Origin: JABDMH01 sp965223105
GTDB lineage: Bacteria; Bacteroidota; Bacteroidia; Chitinophagales; Saprospiraceae
Reading direction: 5' to 3'
NCBI GenBank assembly: GCA_965223105.1
Contig: OZ244987.1
Span: 7,750,001 to 7,814,000 of the forward strand
DNA: 64,000 bases
This document shows, piece by piece, positions 18,530 to 28,022 of the stretch. How positions within the stretch are numbered: the first letter of the stretch is position 1; each line of letters begins with the position of its first letter. The position numbers were made by a program, and so were the translations under genes. The notes beneath the pieces were generated by a model that saw nothing but the letters and a program-made list of their open reading frames with translations, was not told where the DNA came from and ran no database searches.

Positions 18530-19525
18530 TCAAACAGCCGACGTTTGTACTTCCTTCTGCAAGATCTCTGATGAGATGGGTTTCACACCGGCATATTGGC
18601 AGGAGACCGTGCCTGCAAAGCCAGACCACCAGGCCAATTCATCTGCTGCTAACCCGGCCAAATCGGCCAATGCCGCAAAACTGATCACTGTATCTCCAGC
18701 ACCACATACGTCCTCGATCACTCTTCTTACTACCGGTTGATGAGACTGGTAGGTCCCATCGTCAAAATATATGCCCTGATCTGAAAGCGTAATGAGCATC
18801 TTGCTGCATGAGAGTTGATCACGCATATATTTACTCGCTCTGGCCAACCCTTCCGGATTGATCTCAATCTTGAAGGGCACATTGGACTGCAATTCTGCCA
18901 GATTGGGCTTGAGTAGGGTAATGCCTTGGTAAGCATCGACATTGTAGAATTTGGGGTCAACATAGCTGCGCGTACCTGTAGAGCGTGCAAGGGCCAGTGT
19001 GGCCCGAATAACTCTGGAAGTAAGGCAACCTTTGTTGTAATCCTGGAAAATGATGCCGTCTATATTTGTGGAATGAAGCAGGTGTCGTACCTGCTCCAGG
19101 AGCTCGTCCTCCAGGCCGGTATGAATATCACTACTATCTTCGCGATCTACCCTAAGCAGGTGTTGCTTCTGGGCCATCACTCGTGTCTTTAAAGTGGTGA
19201 TGCGATCAGGGCTGCGTATGATTTGATCGGTAGTGAGTCCGGCCTGATTCATTTGATCAATGAGAATCTCTCCCTCCTGATCGTGGCCTACTATCGCACA
19301 GGTACTTACCCGGGCACCAAGACCTGCCACATTCAGTGCCACATTTGCAGCCCCTCCAGGTCGGTTATCTGTCATGTCATAATCTAGGACGGGGACTGGT
19401 GCTTCTGGTGAAACTCGCTTAACTGTGCCTAGTAAATAGCGATCTAGCATGAGGTCCCCGACAACAAGGATGTGCAAATCTTTAAACTTAGCCAGGATTC
19501 TTTCCAGTGCCGGTAGGTCAAACAT
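18530..19525 (-). CDS. D-glycero-beta-D-manno-heptose-7-phosphate kinase (PfkB family)
   Basis: 331 residues from ATG 19525 (MFDLPALERI); the frame runs further upstream but inside the KDO transferase gene. PfkB/ribokinase fold: LVVGDLMLDRYLLG at the start, the substrate motif RPGGAANVALNVAGLGA near 50, and the ATP/anion-hole motif VCGAGDTVISFAAL near 275. It is the RfaE1/HldE N-terminal type, which phosphorylates heptose-7-phosphate at C1 for ADP-heptose synthesis. The C-terminal adenylyltransferase domain of fused HldE is absent, so a separate RfaE2 is expected elsewhere. It overlaps the KDO transferase gene by 8 bp, so both LPS core steps are coupled. Confidence 0.87.
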   Translation of the reverse strand: MFDLPALERILAKFKDLHILVVGDLMLDRYLLGTVKRVSPEAPVPVLDYDMTDNRPGGAANVALNVAGLGARVSTCAIVGHDQEGEILIDQMNQAGLTTDQIIRSPDRITTLKTRVMAQKQHLLRVDREDSSDIHTGLEDELLEQVRHLLHSTNIDGIIFQDYNKGCLTSRVIRATLALARSTGTRSYVDPKFYNVDAYQGITLLKPNLAELQSNVPFKIEINPEGLARASKYMRDQLSCSKMLITLSDQGIYFDDGTYQSHQPVVRRVIEDVCGAGDTVISFAALADLAGLAADELAWWSGFAGTVSCQYAGVKPISSEILQKEVQTSAV

Positions 19526-20753
19526 GGGTCGATAGTAGTTCTGATTGACGAAGGTAATGCAGAATCTTCGAGGTCGCCCCCCTATGGGCAGCAAAGAATT
19601 TCTTCAAGGCAATTTCCGCTTGTTGATGATTTTGGGGATCTGAAAAATATCGAAGCTTTTGTGCAAAATCGGCTGTATTATGCACTGCCATGGCAGCTCC
19701 CAAATCGATTAGGTGACTGGCTTCGGCAAATTTTTGGTGATTAGGACCAAACAAAATGGGTATGCCGTGTGCGGCTGGTTCGAGAATGCTGTGAATCCCT
19801 CTACCAAATCCACCCCCTACATAAGCCAAATAGGCATACTGGTAAAGATAGGCCAGATCTCCAATGGTATCCACGATGGCAAGCTTCCCTTTAGGTGCAC
19901 CATGGAAGGATGATGTGCGCATCATACCAGGTAAAGCATTCTCAAGTCCCTGCAGCGTCTTCTCGGAAACGTCATGTGGAGCTAAAACAAAGAAGTAATT
20001 GTCGTCTAGATGCTCCTTTAACCAAGGAAGGAGAACTTGCAGATCTGAGGACCATATGCTTCCGAAGACAAACACTCTATAATGGTTACTGGCCTCTTGT
20101 AACCACGAATACGTTCTCTTTTCTGTAACCAGCTCGAGGACTCTATCCACACGTGTATCCCCAGCAACGATAGCATGTTGGACGCCTTGATTTTCCAGCA
20201 GCCGTCTGGTCCGCTCGTCTTGACAAAACAGCTGGTTTGCCGAAAAAACTGCCTCTCGTATGGGTTGAAGGCCCGAGTAAAAGAGAAAGTGATTATCCCG
20301 TAAGATCAGAGATATGAAAAAATAGGGAACACCACTCCGTTGCAAGGCATTGAGGGTATGAAGCCAGAAGTCGTACTTTACAAAGATCGCCAATCGAGGT
20401 CGTAGGACATCAACGAAATGAGCAGCTTTTCGCGGTAGGTCTAACGGCAAATAAATTACGGCATCGGCTAATGGATAGTCCTTTCTTACTTCGTACCCAC
20501 TTGGTGAAAAAAAACTGATCACAATCGGAATCCCAGGATGACTCCGGTTGATTGCCTCTACGAGTGGCCGGCCCTGTTCAAATTCTCCCAAGGAAGGGCA
20601 ATGGATCCAGATGGGTTTGTCAAGGGTTGCCAATTTCTCTAGCGACTGATTTTTTCGACCTCGAATCCATTGCCGGGCCTTATGGGAGAATGGCTGACTC
20701 AACCAAATGATCAAACCATATGCCCGGATGCACAGAGTGTAGATGAATCGCAC
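19518..20753 (-). CDS. waaA: 3-deoxy-D-manno-octulosonic acid (KDO) transferase
   Basis: GT-B glycosyltransferase that adds KDO from CMP-KDO to lipid A precursor on the inner face of the cytoplasmic membrane. 411 residues, normal for the family. The N-terminal anchor and acceptor domain includes the catalytic Glu in CPSLGEFEQGRPL (about 53-65) and KYDFWLHTLNALQ. The C-terminal half has the CMP-KDO-binding stretch YVGGGFGRGIHSILEPAA (about 323-340) and PILFGPNHQKF. It is the first gene of a two-gene minus-strand unit with the heptose kinase. Confidence 0.93.
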   Translation of the reverse strand: MRFIYTLCIRAYGLIIWLSQPFSHKARQWIRGRKNQSLEKLATLDKPIWIHCPSLGEFEQGRPLVEAINRSHPGIPIVISFFSPSGYEVRKDYPLADAVIYLPLDLPRKAAHFVDVLRPRLAIFVKYDFWLHTLNALQRSGVPYFFISLILRDNHFLFYSGLQPIREAVFSANQLFCQDERTRRLLENQGVQHAIVAGDTRVDRVLELVTEKRTYSWLQEASNHYRVFVFGSIWSSDLQVLLPWLKEHLDDNYFFVLAPHDVSEKTLQGLENALPGMMRTSSFHGAPKGKLAIVDTIGDLAYLYQYAYLAYVGGGFGRGIHSILEPAAHGIPILFGPNHQKFAEASHLIDLGAAMAVHNTADFAQKLRYFSDPQNHQQAEIALKKFFAAHRGATSKILHYLRQSELLSTHV

Positions 20754-20782
20754 AACTTTAAATTGTCAAACTAATCATAGCG

Positions 20783-21514
20783 CTACCCTTGATCAAAATA
20801 AAGAGGTACTATCCAGCCCAGTCGAAAGGTTGCCAACAAATCATGCCGCATCTGCGGAGAAATGGGGGTGAGGTTGTAATTTATTTCCCTCCGGTCTTTG
20901 ATAAATCCCTCTACGAGCTCTAGTGCCACAAAAAAGTTGATGAGTCTACTTGATGAAAGATAGATGAATTTCAATGATTGATGAAGACTCATTCCAGTGC
21001 TTAAACGATCGTAGCCTTTGTCATAGGGGGTCTGAACCTGGATGGCGGAGTCAAAGTCATCGACAATGCGAATCTTATGTTGCAGAAATCCTGCACCTGC
21101 TGATAACAATAGTCCCATATTGTGCTTGCTTTTTTGACTTTGAAGAAAATATCCGACGCGGATGACGGTATGGTGCGCTCTTTGGCGTAAGAAGATATTG
21201 GCAAATTGCATGTCTCTGCCAATGATACCTCCCTCTTGGGTCCGTAAGGCCGACAATACGTCTTCCTTCACTCGATTTCCGAACATAAATTGATGTTCCA
21301 ATCCAATATAAAGATGGTTAGACAACCATGATATTCCACTGCCCAGTTGGAATCCCTGACCAAATCTACTTTGGAGGTCTGCCATGGGCATGGTGACTCC
21401 GTACTGCAGGTGGGCCATGATCACCGAAACTCTTGCTGTCGAGTCTGCCTGAGACCAGAGGATATGGCCCCAATTACTGATGCACAGATATACAGTTACG
21501 GCTACAATTCGCAT
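20783..21514 (-). CDS. Putative outer-membrane beta-barrel protein
   Basis: 243 residues. The N-terminal hydrophobic stretch MRIVAVTVYLCISNWGHILW is a likely signal peptide. The mature part alternates hydrophobic and polar residues, with repeated aromatic-ended strands (GSGISWLSNHLYIGLEHQFMF, GLLLSAGAGFLQHKIRI, FFVALELVEGF) and ends LATFRLGWIVPLYFDQG, as expected of a small 8- to 10-stranded barrel. Similar unnamed proteins sit next to KDO transferase in other Bacteroidota, as far as I recall, but I cannot check this. It ends 29 bp before waaA, so it is probably the first gene of the same transcript. Function unknown. Confidence 0.6.
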   Translation of the reverse strand: MRIVAVTVYLCISNWGHILWSQADSTARVSVIMAHLQYGVTMPMADLQSRFGQGFQLGSGISWLSNHLYIGLEHQFMFGNRVKEDVLSALRTQEGGIIGRDMQFANIFLRQRAHHTVIRVGYFLQSQKSKHNMGLLLSAGAGFLQHKIRIVDDFDSAIQVQTPYDKGYDRLSTGMSLHQSLKFIYLSSSRLINFFVALELVEGFIKDRREINYNLTPISPQMRHDLLATFRLGWIVPLYFDQG

Positions 21515-21549
21515 ACACTAAGGTACAGTTTAACGAGTTCAAATTTGGT

Positions 21550-21557
21550 TACCTTTG
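21550..21557 (+). promoter_or_regulatory. Bacteroidota promoter for the sugar/export operon (TACCTTTG)
   Basis: TACCTTTG matches TAnnTTTG, with a TTTA 18 bp upstream (21528-21531) as an imperfect -33 box. Predicted start is near 21564. The element overlaps the upstream TTG at 21555, so translation of the UXS gene should begin at TTG 21582. Confidence 0.55.
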
Positions 21558-21581
21558 GGGCCTTCAAAGATTGGACAATTA

Positions 21582-22517
21582 TTGAAACGAGTACTTATCA
21601 CGGGAGCGGCTGGTTTTCTTGGATCTCACTTGTGTGATCGATTTGTCCATGATCAGTTCCAGGTTATCGCTATGGACAATCTGCTGACGGGATCGTTGAG
21701 AAACATTGAGCACCTATTCGAACTGGAAAACTTTACATTTTATCATCACGATGTGACCAAGTTTGTCCACGTGCCCGGAGAGGTTGATTTTATCTTGCAT
21801 TTTGCTTCACCAGCAAGCCCAATTGACTACTTAAAGATGCCGATCCACACGCTCAAAGTGGGATCATTGGGTACCCACAATCTCTTGGGGTTGGCTAAAG
21901 ATAAACGCGCTCGGATTTTGATTGCTTCAACTTCGGAAGTATATGGAGATCCATTGGTTCATCCGCAAAAAGAGGACTATTGGGGTAATGTCAATCCGGT
22001 GGGACCACGAGGAGTGTATGACGAGGCCAAGAGGTTTCAGGAAGCCATGACCATGGCCTATCACAATGCCCACGGTATGGAGACCAGAATCGTTCGAATA
22101 TTCAATACCTATGGACCACGTATGCGTGTCCAGGACGGTCGAGCTCTTCCAACATTTCTCAGACAAGCCTTGCGTGGTGAAGACCTCTCCGTCTTTGGTG
22201 ATGGATCGCAGACGCGATCTTTTTGCTATGTCGATGATCTGATGGATGGCATTGTGGCACTTTTGCACAGTGATTATCATATGCCGGTAAATCTGGGTAA
22301 TCCGGAAGAGGTGACCATCAATGAATTGGCGGATGAGATTATAAGGCTTGTGCCGGGCACATCGTCGAAAGTTGCTTATCATCCCTTGCCAGTCGATGAT
22401 CCAAAAGTTCGCCAGCCCGATGTAACACTGGCCAGGCAATTGCTGGGATGGCGTCCAAAGGTTGATCGTGAAGAGGGCTTAAAGCGTACCTTAGCATATT
22501 TTCAGACAGTTGTATAG
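21582..22517 (+). CDS. UDP-glucuronate decarboxylase-like NAD-dependent epimerase/dehydratase (UXS)
   Basis: Extended short-chain dehydrogenase. Closest to UDP-xylose synthase, which decarboxylates UDP-glucuronate to UDP-xylose with bound NAD. 311 residues from TTG 21582, which gives the family start MKRVLITGAAGFLGSHL. Visible motifs are the Rossmann GAAGFLGS, HFASPASPIDY (diagnostic of UXS), STSEVYGDP, and the catalytic YDEAK (Tyr-x3-Lys). The C-terminus ends with RQPDVTLARQLLGW, the UXS signature. It is the first gene of a six-gene run, 15 bp ahead of the dTDP-glucose dehydratase, so it probably feeds a surface polysaccharide. Confidence 0.88.
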   Translation: MKRVLITGAAGFLGSHLCDRFVHDQFQVIAMDNLLTGSLRNIEHLFELENFTFYHHDVTKFVHVPGEVDFILHFASPASPIDYLKMPIHTLKVGSLGTHNLLGLAKDKRARILIASTSEVYGDPLVHPQKEDYWGNVNPVGPRGVYDEAKRFQEAMTMAYHNAHGMETRIVRIFNTYGPRMRVQDGRALPTFLRQALRGEDLSVFGDGSQTRSFCYVDDLMDGIVALLHSDYHMPVNLGNPEEVTINELADEIIRLVPGTSSKVAYHPLPVDDPKVRQPDVTLARQLLGWRPKVDREEGLKRTLAYFQTVV

Positions 22518-22532
22518 TATATAGAAGCGCGA

Positions 22533-23600
22533 ATGAGACAATTCAAATCGATATTGGTAACCGGCGGTGCAGGTTTCATTGGAAGCCATGTAGTGAGGCA
22601 CTTGGTTAGCAAATATCCCGAGGTCAAGATCAGCAATCTTGACAAGCTGACTTATGCCGGGAATCTGGAAAATTTGAGTGATGTGGAAGGCAAATCCAAC
22701 TATCAGTTTTTTAAGGCCTGTATAACCGATGAGCATGCAATGGCTCAACTGTTTGCGCGAGTAAAACCTGAGGCAGTGATTCATCTCGCTGCTGAATCTC
22801 ATGTCGACCGGTCCATTCATAGCCCTCTTGAGTTTGTCAAAACCAATACCTTAGGGACGGTCAATTTATTGAATCAAGCCAGAAAATTCTGGCAAGATGA
22901 TTTTGAAGGAAAAGTATTTTATCAGGTATCAACAGATGAAGTGTACGGCAGTTTAGGTCCATCTGGTTTTTTCCACGAGTCTACACCGTATGATCCTCGC
23001 TCTCCCTATTCCGCTTCTAAGGCCAGTGCTGATCACCTGGTGCGCTCCTACTTTCACACGTTTGGATTGCCGGTTCTGATTTCTAATTGCAGCAATAACT
23101 ACGGGCCTTATCAATTTCCGGAGAAATTAATACCCTTGATGATCAACAATATCAGGCAGCAAAAGCCTTTGCCAGTCTATGGCGATGGCAGAAATATCCG
23201 CGACTGGCTTTATGTTGGTGATCATGTGGATGCCATCGATCTCATTTTGCATCGGGGGACCGATGGTCAAACCTACAACGTCGGTGGCAATAATGAGATG
23301 GAAAATATTGCATTGGTGTATACACTTTGCGACCTGGTAGATAAGCAAATGGGAAGACCTGCAGGTACATCCCATTCGCTGGTCTCCTTTGTTAAGGATC
23401 GTCCCGGACATGACAGGAGATATGCCATTGATGCTTCTAAGATTGCCAATGAATTGGGTTGGGCTCCTGCCCTGAATGTAGAGGAGGGTTTATCTTTGAC
23501 TGTTGATTGGTACTTTGACCATCAAAGGTGGTTGGATAATGTGACCTCGGGCACTTACCAGTCTTACTACGATGCCATGTACAAAACTGCGGAGCAATGA
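22533..23600 (+). CDS. rfbB: dTDP-glucose 4,6-dehydratase
   Basis: Converts dTDP-glucose to dTDP-4-keto-6-deoxyglucose, the entry step to rhamnose and other deoxysugars; cytoplasmic, NAD-bound. 355 residues, a normal length. TGGAGFIGSHVVRHL (about 10-24), HLAAESHVDRSI, the active-site YQVSTDEVYGSLG, the YSASKASADHLV Tyr-x3-Lys, and NYGPYQFPEKLIP are all standard. rfbA, rfbC and rfbD are not in the window. The stop overlaps the ATG of the SLBB export gene (ATGA). Confidence 0.95.
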   Translation: MRQFKSILVTGGAGFIGSHVVRHLVSKYPEVKISNLDKLTYAGNLENLSDVEGKSNYQFFKACITDEHAMAQLFARVKPEAVIHLAAESHVDRSIHSPLEFVKTNTLGTVNLLNQARKFWQDDFEGKVFYQVSTDEVYGSLGPSGFFHESTPYDPRSPYSASKASADHLVRSYFHTFGLPVLISNCSNNYGPYQFPEKLIPLMINNIRQQKPLPVYGDGRNIRDWLYVGDHVDAIDLILHRGTDGQTYNVGGNNEMENIALVYTLCDLVDKQMGRPAGTSHSLVSFVKDRPGHDRRYAIDASKIANELGWAPALNVEEGLSLTVDWYFDHQRWLDNVTSGTYQSYYDAMYKTAEQ

Positions 23601-26335
23601 TTCGTTTTCTGGTCCTGGTATTGCTTTTGACATTTATGTGTGGACCTGGCTGGTCGCAGGTGTCAGAGACATTTCTTCGACAGCAGTTGGCAGAAAAAAA
23701 TATCGATGAGGCACTCTTCCGTCAGAAATTGAGAGATCGGGGAGTGACCTACGGTTCCTTGGAAGAAGTGCCCCCAGAAGAATATGACGAAGTGGAAAGA
23801 ATCGTTCGCGAGATCTTGGCTGAGATGGAGGCCACAACATCACCTCAGTCTACGTTGTTGGACGAAGCCAATCCAGCTGAGCCCATACTCGATCCTGCTC
23901 AGGTGCAAACCGTACAGGAGGTAAAAGAGTCGGTCATCGAGGGAGCAAGTGTGGAGGAGGCTGTAGCCGAGCAGATGCAGGAAGAAGAACCAAAATTGCC
24001 GCCCGCCAAGATTTATGGACAGGAGATATTTCGCAATAAGACCCTGAAAGTATTTCGGCAGGCCGACAACATCAAACCTCGAGACAGCTATCGTCTTGGG
24101 ACGGGCGATGAAATCACCATTTCGATTTGGGGGGCGTCAGTTTTTGAGAATACTTATGTGATCGATGACAATGGCTATATCAAACCGTCAGCCATGCCAA
24201 GGATCTTCCTGAAAGACCTCTCTTTTGGAGATGCCAAGGCAAAGCTGCGCAGTACGTTTTCTCGTTTTATGCGGTTTAATACGGATCAGTTTGAAGTCTC
24301 CTTGCGGTTTGCCCGTACCTTGTCGATTGGGATTTTTGGTGAAGTTTTCAATCCTGGAAATCATACCGTGTCGGCGATCAATTCGGCATTTAATGCTTTG
24401 GTTGCAGCGGGTGGACCCACAGACATCGGTTCAGTGCGAAACATCAAGTGGATCAAGGCTGACGGAACAGTTACCGGGATCGATGTCTATGAGTACATGG
24501 CTGATCCCACCATTGCTCAAGACTTTTATCTGGAGGAGAATGACATCATTCAGGTACCCATATCAGAGCGTGTGGTTGAGATCAAGGGATCTGTGAACCG
24601 TCCTATGCGGTATGAATTGACCGATGGTGAGCAGTTGCATCAACTCATTGACTATGCCGGCGGTTTTAGGCCGGACGCGTACAAAGAGATCCTTCAGCTG
24701 AAGCGTTATCAGGATGATCAACAATTGGTTATCGACATTTTTTACAACCAACTGGTTGATGAGCAATCGGATTTTACTTTGCAGAATGGTGATGTACTTA
24801 CCATTCGGACCATTCCGAGTCCTTATCGAAATTTTGTTTCTGTTTCTGGTAGTGTTGAACTTCCGGGTGAATATGAATTTAGTCAAGGTATGCGAATAAA
24901 TGATCTCATCGATAAAGCACAGCTAAATGATGAATCGGAACGCTCTTTTGCCGTTTTACGTCGTAGCAACCGAGATGGCACTTACAATTTTGAGCGGGTT
25001 GACCTCCTGGATATCCTTCAAAACCCGGCATCTTCCCAAAATCTATTGTTGGCGCCGGGAGATCAGTTGACCATTTATCCCAAAGGAAAATTTGTGGATG
25101 TTCATGAATTTGCAGTAGGTGGGCAGGTAAGGAGTCCAGGCAATTTCTCCTACGACCCATCTCAAAATCTTAGGGTGCATGATGCTGTATTGATGGCCGG
25201 TGGCCTGACACCCGGAGCAACTGATTTTGCCTATATCATAAGGCGGAACTTGGCTACCAACGAACCGGAATACATTTCTATTGATATTCAAGCTGTGATG
25301 AGTAACCCTACCGTTGGAGACAATCTGATTATTCAACCAGGTGATCAGCTAAGAATTCAATCCAAGGCTGTGTTCATTGACCAGGCGACAGTAAAAATTG
25401 ATGGGGCTGTGAGATCACCGGGTACCTTTGCCTACGACGAATCTATGAGTCTTCGTGATCTGATTTTATTGGCCAATGGTCTTCGGATGGAAGCCAAAAC
25501 CAATCGGGTTGAAGTTTCCCGGCTGATCATTGAACAAAATACACCCACCAAGGTCATAGTGGCTAACCTACAATTGGGCTCAGACCTCAATGCCGAAAAT
25601 GATCCTGGCTTCCAACTTCAGCCTTACGACCAGGTGTTTGTAAGGATGGTAGAAGAGTTTGAATTTCAGAAAACCGTCTTTATTGATGGTGAAGTCAAAT
25701 TCCCCGGCCCTTATAATCTGATATCAGATAATGAGCGTATAACCAGTATCATTCGTCGTGCTGGAGGATTGACCGATGAGGCCTTTGCCGAGGGGGCTGG
25801 ACTGGTTCGGTCGGAGGGTCCACTTCCTGGCCCCATTGTGATCCAGTTGGACGAAGCCCTGGCCAATGAACGCAATGAATCCAACATCATCATGAAAGCA
25901 GGTGACCGAATTACGATTCCAAAAATTCGGGACTTCGTTTCTATCTCTGGAGCGGTAAACACTTCGGAACGATTTCAACCTGAGCTCTTGGGACCTGACA
26001 ATCGGGTAACGGTCGTGTTTGATGGTACTCGATCTGCCAGGTATTATATTGAGCAATTTGCCGGAGGATTTGCTGATCGTGGGGATCCACAAAACGTCAC
26101 CGTGGAATATCCGAATGGACAGATCCGGAAATCTAAGAACTTTGGCCTTTTTAATGTCTACCCTAAAGTAGATAAGGGTGCAATGGTGCATGTGGGAACC
26201 AAACCACCCAAAGAGGAAGATCGTGTACAGGGTGAAAAGGAAAAGATTGATTGGGGTGAGGTATTGAAGGATGCCGTAACACAGGCTACTGCGGTTCTCA
26301 CCTTGATCTTGCTGATCGATCGAACGGGTGGCTAA
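23597..26335 (+). CDS. Multi-SLBB polysaccharide export outer-membrane protein (Wza-like)
   Basis: 912 residues with an N-terminal signal peptide (ends GWSQ). Then come an acidic helical region (about 25-140), a Poly_export domain (about 155-245, starting YRLGTGDEITISIWGA), and about six SLBB repeats from about 250 to 830. Each repeat has a G.V..PG.....S...L..LI..AGG pattern, e.g. ISGAVNTSERFQ and VDGAVRSPGTF-like units. A short C-terminal hydrophobic helix (ATAVLTLILLID) resembles the Wza segment that crosses the outer membrane. The product should form a secretion tunnel for capsule or exopolysaccharide. No Wzc kinase, flippase or polymerase lies nearby. Adjacent sugar enzymes support the role. 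Confidence 0.9.
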   Translation: MIRFLVLVLLLTFMCGPGWSQVSETFLRQQLAEKNIDEALFRQKLRDRGVTYGSLEEVPPEEYDEVERIVREILAEMEATTSPQSTLLDEANPAEPILDPAQVQTVQEVKESVIEGASVEEAVAEQMQEEEPKLPPAKIYGQEIFRNKTLKVFRQADNIKPRDSYRLGTGDEITISIWGASVFENTYVIDDNGYIKPSAMPRIFLKDLSFGDAKAKLRSTFSRFMRFNTDQFEVSLRFARTLSIGIFGEVFNPGNHTVSAINSAFNALVAAGGPTDIGSVRNIKWIKADGTVTGIDVYEYMADPTIAQDFYLEENDIIQVPISERVVEIKGSVNRPMRYELTDGEQLHQLIDYAGGFRPDAYKEILQLKRYQDDQQLVIDIFYNQLVDEQSDFTLQNGDVLTIRTIPSPYRNFVSVSGSVELPGEYEFSQGMRINDLIDKAQLNDESERSFAVLRRSNRDGTYNFERVDLLDILQNPASSQNLLLAPGDQLTIYPKGKFVDVHEFAVGGQVRSPGNFSYDPSQNLRVHDAVLMAGGLTPGATDFAYIIRRNLATNEPEYISIDIQAVMSNPTVGDNLIIQPGDQLRIQSKAVFIDQATVKIDGAVRSPGTFAYDESMSLRDLILLANGLRMEAKTNRVEVSRLIIEQNTPTKVIVANLQLGSDLNAENDPGFQLQPYDQVFVRMVEEFEFQKTVFIDGEVKFPGPYNLISDNERITSIIRRAGGLTDEAFAEGAGLVRSEGPLPGPIVIQLDEALANERNESNIIMKAGDRITIPKIRDFVSISGAVNTSERFQPELLGPDNRVTVVFDGTRSARYYIEQFAGGFADRGDPQNVTVEYPNGQIRKSKNFGLFNVYPKVDKGAMVHVGTKPPKEEDRVQGEKEKIDWGEVLKDAVTQATAVLTLILLIDRTGG

Positions 26336-26349
26336 ATGGTCCCAAAATA

Positions 26350-27084
26350 ATGACAGAGATTATCGGCAGGCATCCAGTACTCACCGCACTTAAAGAAGGA
26401 CAAACACTGGAGACAGTATTTATTCAAGATTCAGTCTCTGGAGCATTTGAGAAGCAGGTCCGTTCGCTTTGCAAATCGTTAAACATCCCACTGAAACGAG
26501 TACCCAAGGTCAAACTGGATCGAAGATTCAGAGGCAATCATCAGGGCATATATGCAGTAGCCACCGAGATGAAATACTATGCTTTGGATGCTTTACTCGA
26601 AAGCCTGAAAGATAAATCTACCCCTATATTGCTGTTGCTTGATGGCGTGCAAGATGTCAGGAATCTGGGAGCAATCGCTCGCTCAGCAGAGGTGTTCGGC
26701 ATAGATGGGATGATTTTGCCTACCAAACAGAGTGCCCATATCAATGATGTTGCCATAAAGACTTCAGCAGGAGCCTTGCTGCAAATACCGGTGTGCAGAG
26801 TTCGAAGTCTGCAGCACGCTTTGGATCGATTAGGGGAAGATGGATATTTGGCCCTGGCTGCCGAAGTGGATGCTCCTTCTACCTTGGAAGAGATAGACCT
26901 TGACCAGCCTCTGGCCCTGATCATGGGTGCTGAGGGAAGGGGTGTTGACCGACATCTTAAAGTGTATTGCGATCATATTTTTCGTATCCCCCAATTTGGC
27001 AAGGTTGCATCGCTGAACGTTTCTGTGGCCACCGGCATTATTCTTTATGAAATTACTAAACTGAGAAAACAATCTCTACAATGA
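26350..27084 (+). CDS. rlmB: 23S rRNA (guanosine-2'-O)-methyltransferase RlmB (TrmH/SPOUT family)
   Basis: 244 residues. The N-terminal SpoU substrate-binding domain spans 1-75 (TEIIGRHPVLTALKEGQ, HQGIYAVAT). The SPOUT knot follows with all three motifs: VQDVRNLGAIARSAEVFG (about 98-115), LIMGAEGRGVDRHL (about 193), and SLNVSVATGIILYE (about 223). The family methylates the 2'-OH of G2251 in 23S rRNA using AdoMet; the exact target site is inferred from similarity. It begins 14 bp after the SLBB gene and overlaps the TraB/GumN gene by 4 bp. Confidence 0.88.
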   Translation: MTEIIGRHPVLTALKEGQTLETVFIQDSVSGAFEKQVRSLCKSLNIPLKRVPKVKLDRRFRGNHQGIYAVATEMKYYALDALLESLKDKSTPILLLLDGVQDVRNLGAIARSAEVFGIDGMILPTKQSAHINDVAIKTSAGALLQIPVCRVRSLQHALDRLGEDGYLALAAEVDAPSTLEEIDLDQPLALIMGAEGRGVDRHLKVYCDHIFRIPQFGKVASLNVSVATGIILYEITKLRKQSLQ

Positions 27085-28022
27085 GCGCGCGGCATTTTCA
27101 TGGGCTTTTGGCCCTACTCTCACCCTTAATATTAATCGCATGCAAGAGTGCACAGCCGGCAGCAATTGCTGCACCACAGACCCAGGCTGAGCCGACTTCG
27201 TTATTGTGGAAAATAGAAGGTGATCAAATTCGAACCTCACATCTATTTGGCACAATTCACCTGATCGAAGAAGACGAGTACTTCTTTACACCACCTATGC
27301 AATCAGCCTTTGATTCGGCTCAAGGTCTGGCACTGGAATTTAATTTAGAAGATGCCATGAATTTTGGAGCCCAACTAAGCCTGCTTGGTCAAGCATTCAT
27401 GAAGGGAGACACCACACTTAGCGACTTGTTAACAGATGAGGAGTACAAAATGGTGGAGGCTCACTTCAACAAGATGGGAGTACCATTTATGTTTTTCGAA
27501 CGCATAAAGCCCATGTTTCTAACGATCTTTGCTTCTGAAGATATGTTTTCTGGCGATGGAATGTCGATGGATGGCATCAAATCCTATGAACTTGAATTGG
27601 TCGACATGGCAAAAGCTCGTAAAATACCGGTAGAGGGTCTGGAAACTATGGAGTATCAACTCAGTATTTTTGACAGTATACCTTACAGTGCCCAGGCAGA
27701 TATGTTGGTAGCAACGATTGAGGCCGATGAGGAGTTGACGGAAGAATCTATGGATAGTCTTATATATTACTACAAGGCACAGGATCTTACTAAGTTGGAT
27801 GAATTGATTAATGCCGATAAGACTACTGCTGAGTACCGCACGCTGCTGCTGGACAATCGCAATAAAAACTGGATCCCGGTGATGGTAGAACTGATGCAGG
27901 AGAAGCCAATGTTTATTGCGGTTGGTGCCGGACACCTTGCCGGGGAGTATGGTGTAATACAATTGTTGAAGAATGCTGGATTTGTCGTGACTCCAATTGT
28001 TGAAGATCGTGCCACTGATTAA
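27081..28022 (+). CDS. TraB/GumN-family lipoprotein
   Basis: 313 residues. The signal ends in the lipobox LILIAC. The TraB/GumN fold is recognisable from SHLFGTIHLIEEDEYFF (about 53-70), GLALEFNLEDAM and the C-terminal MFIAVGAGHLAGEYGVIQLL (about 275-294), where the conserved Glu/His residues of this putative metalloprotease-like family sit. The function of the family in bacteria is poorly known. It has an ATGA overlap with rlmB and a 14-bp overlap with the carbonic anhydrase, so it sits inside the operon. Confidence 0.88.
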   Translation: MSARHFHGLLALLSPLILIACKSAQPAAIAAPQTQAEPTSLLWKIEGDQIRTSHLFGTIHLIEEDEYFFTPPMQSAFDSAQGLALEFNLEDAMNFGAQLSLLGQAFMKGDTTLSDLLTDEEYKMVEAHFNKMGVPFMFFERIKPMFLTIFASEDMFSGDGMSMDGIKSYELELVDMAKARKIPVEGLETMEYQLSIFDSIPYSAQADMLVATIEADEELTEESMDSLIYYYKAQDLTKLDELINADKTTAEYRTLLLDNRNKNWIPVMVELMQEKPMFIAVGAGHLAGEYGVIQLLKNAGFVVTPIVEDRATD

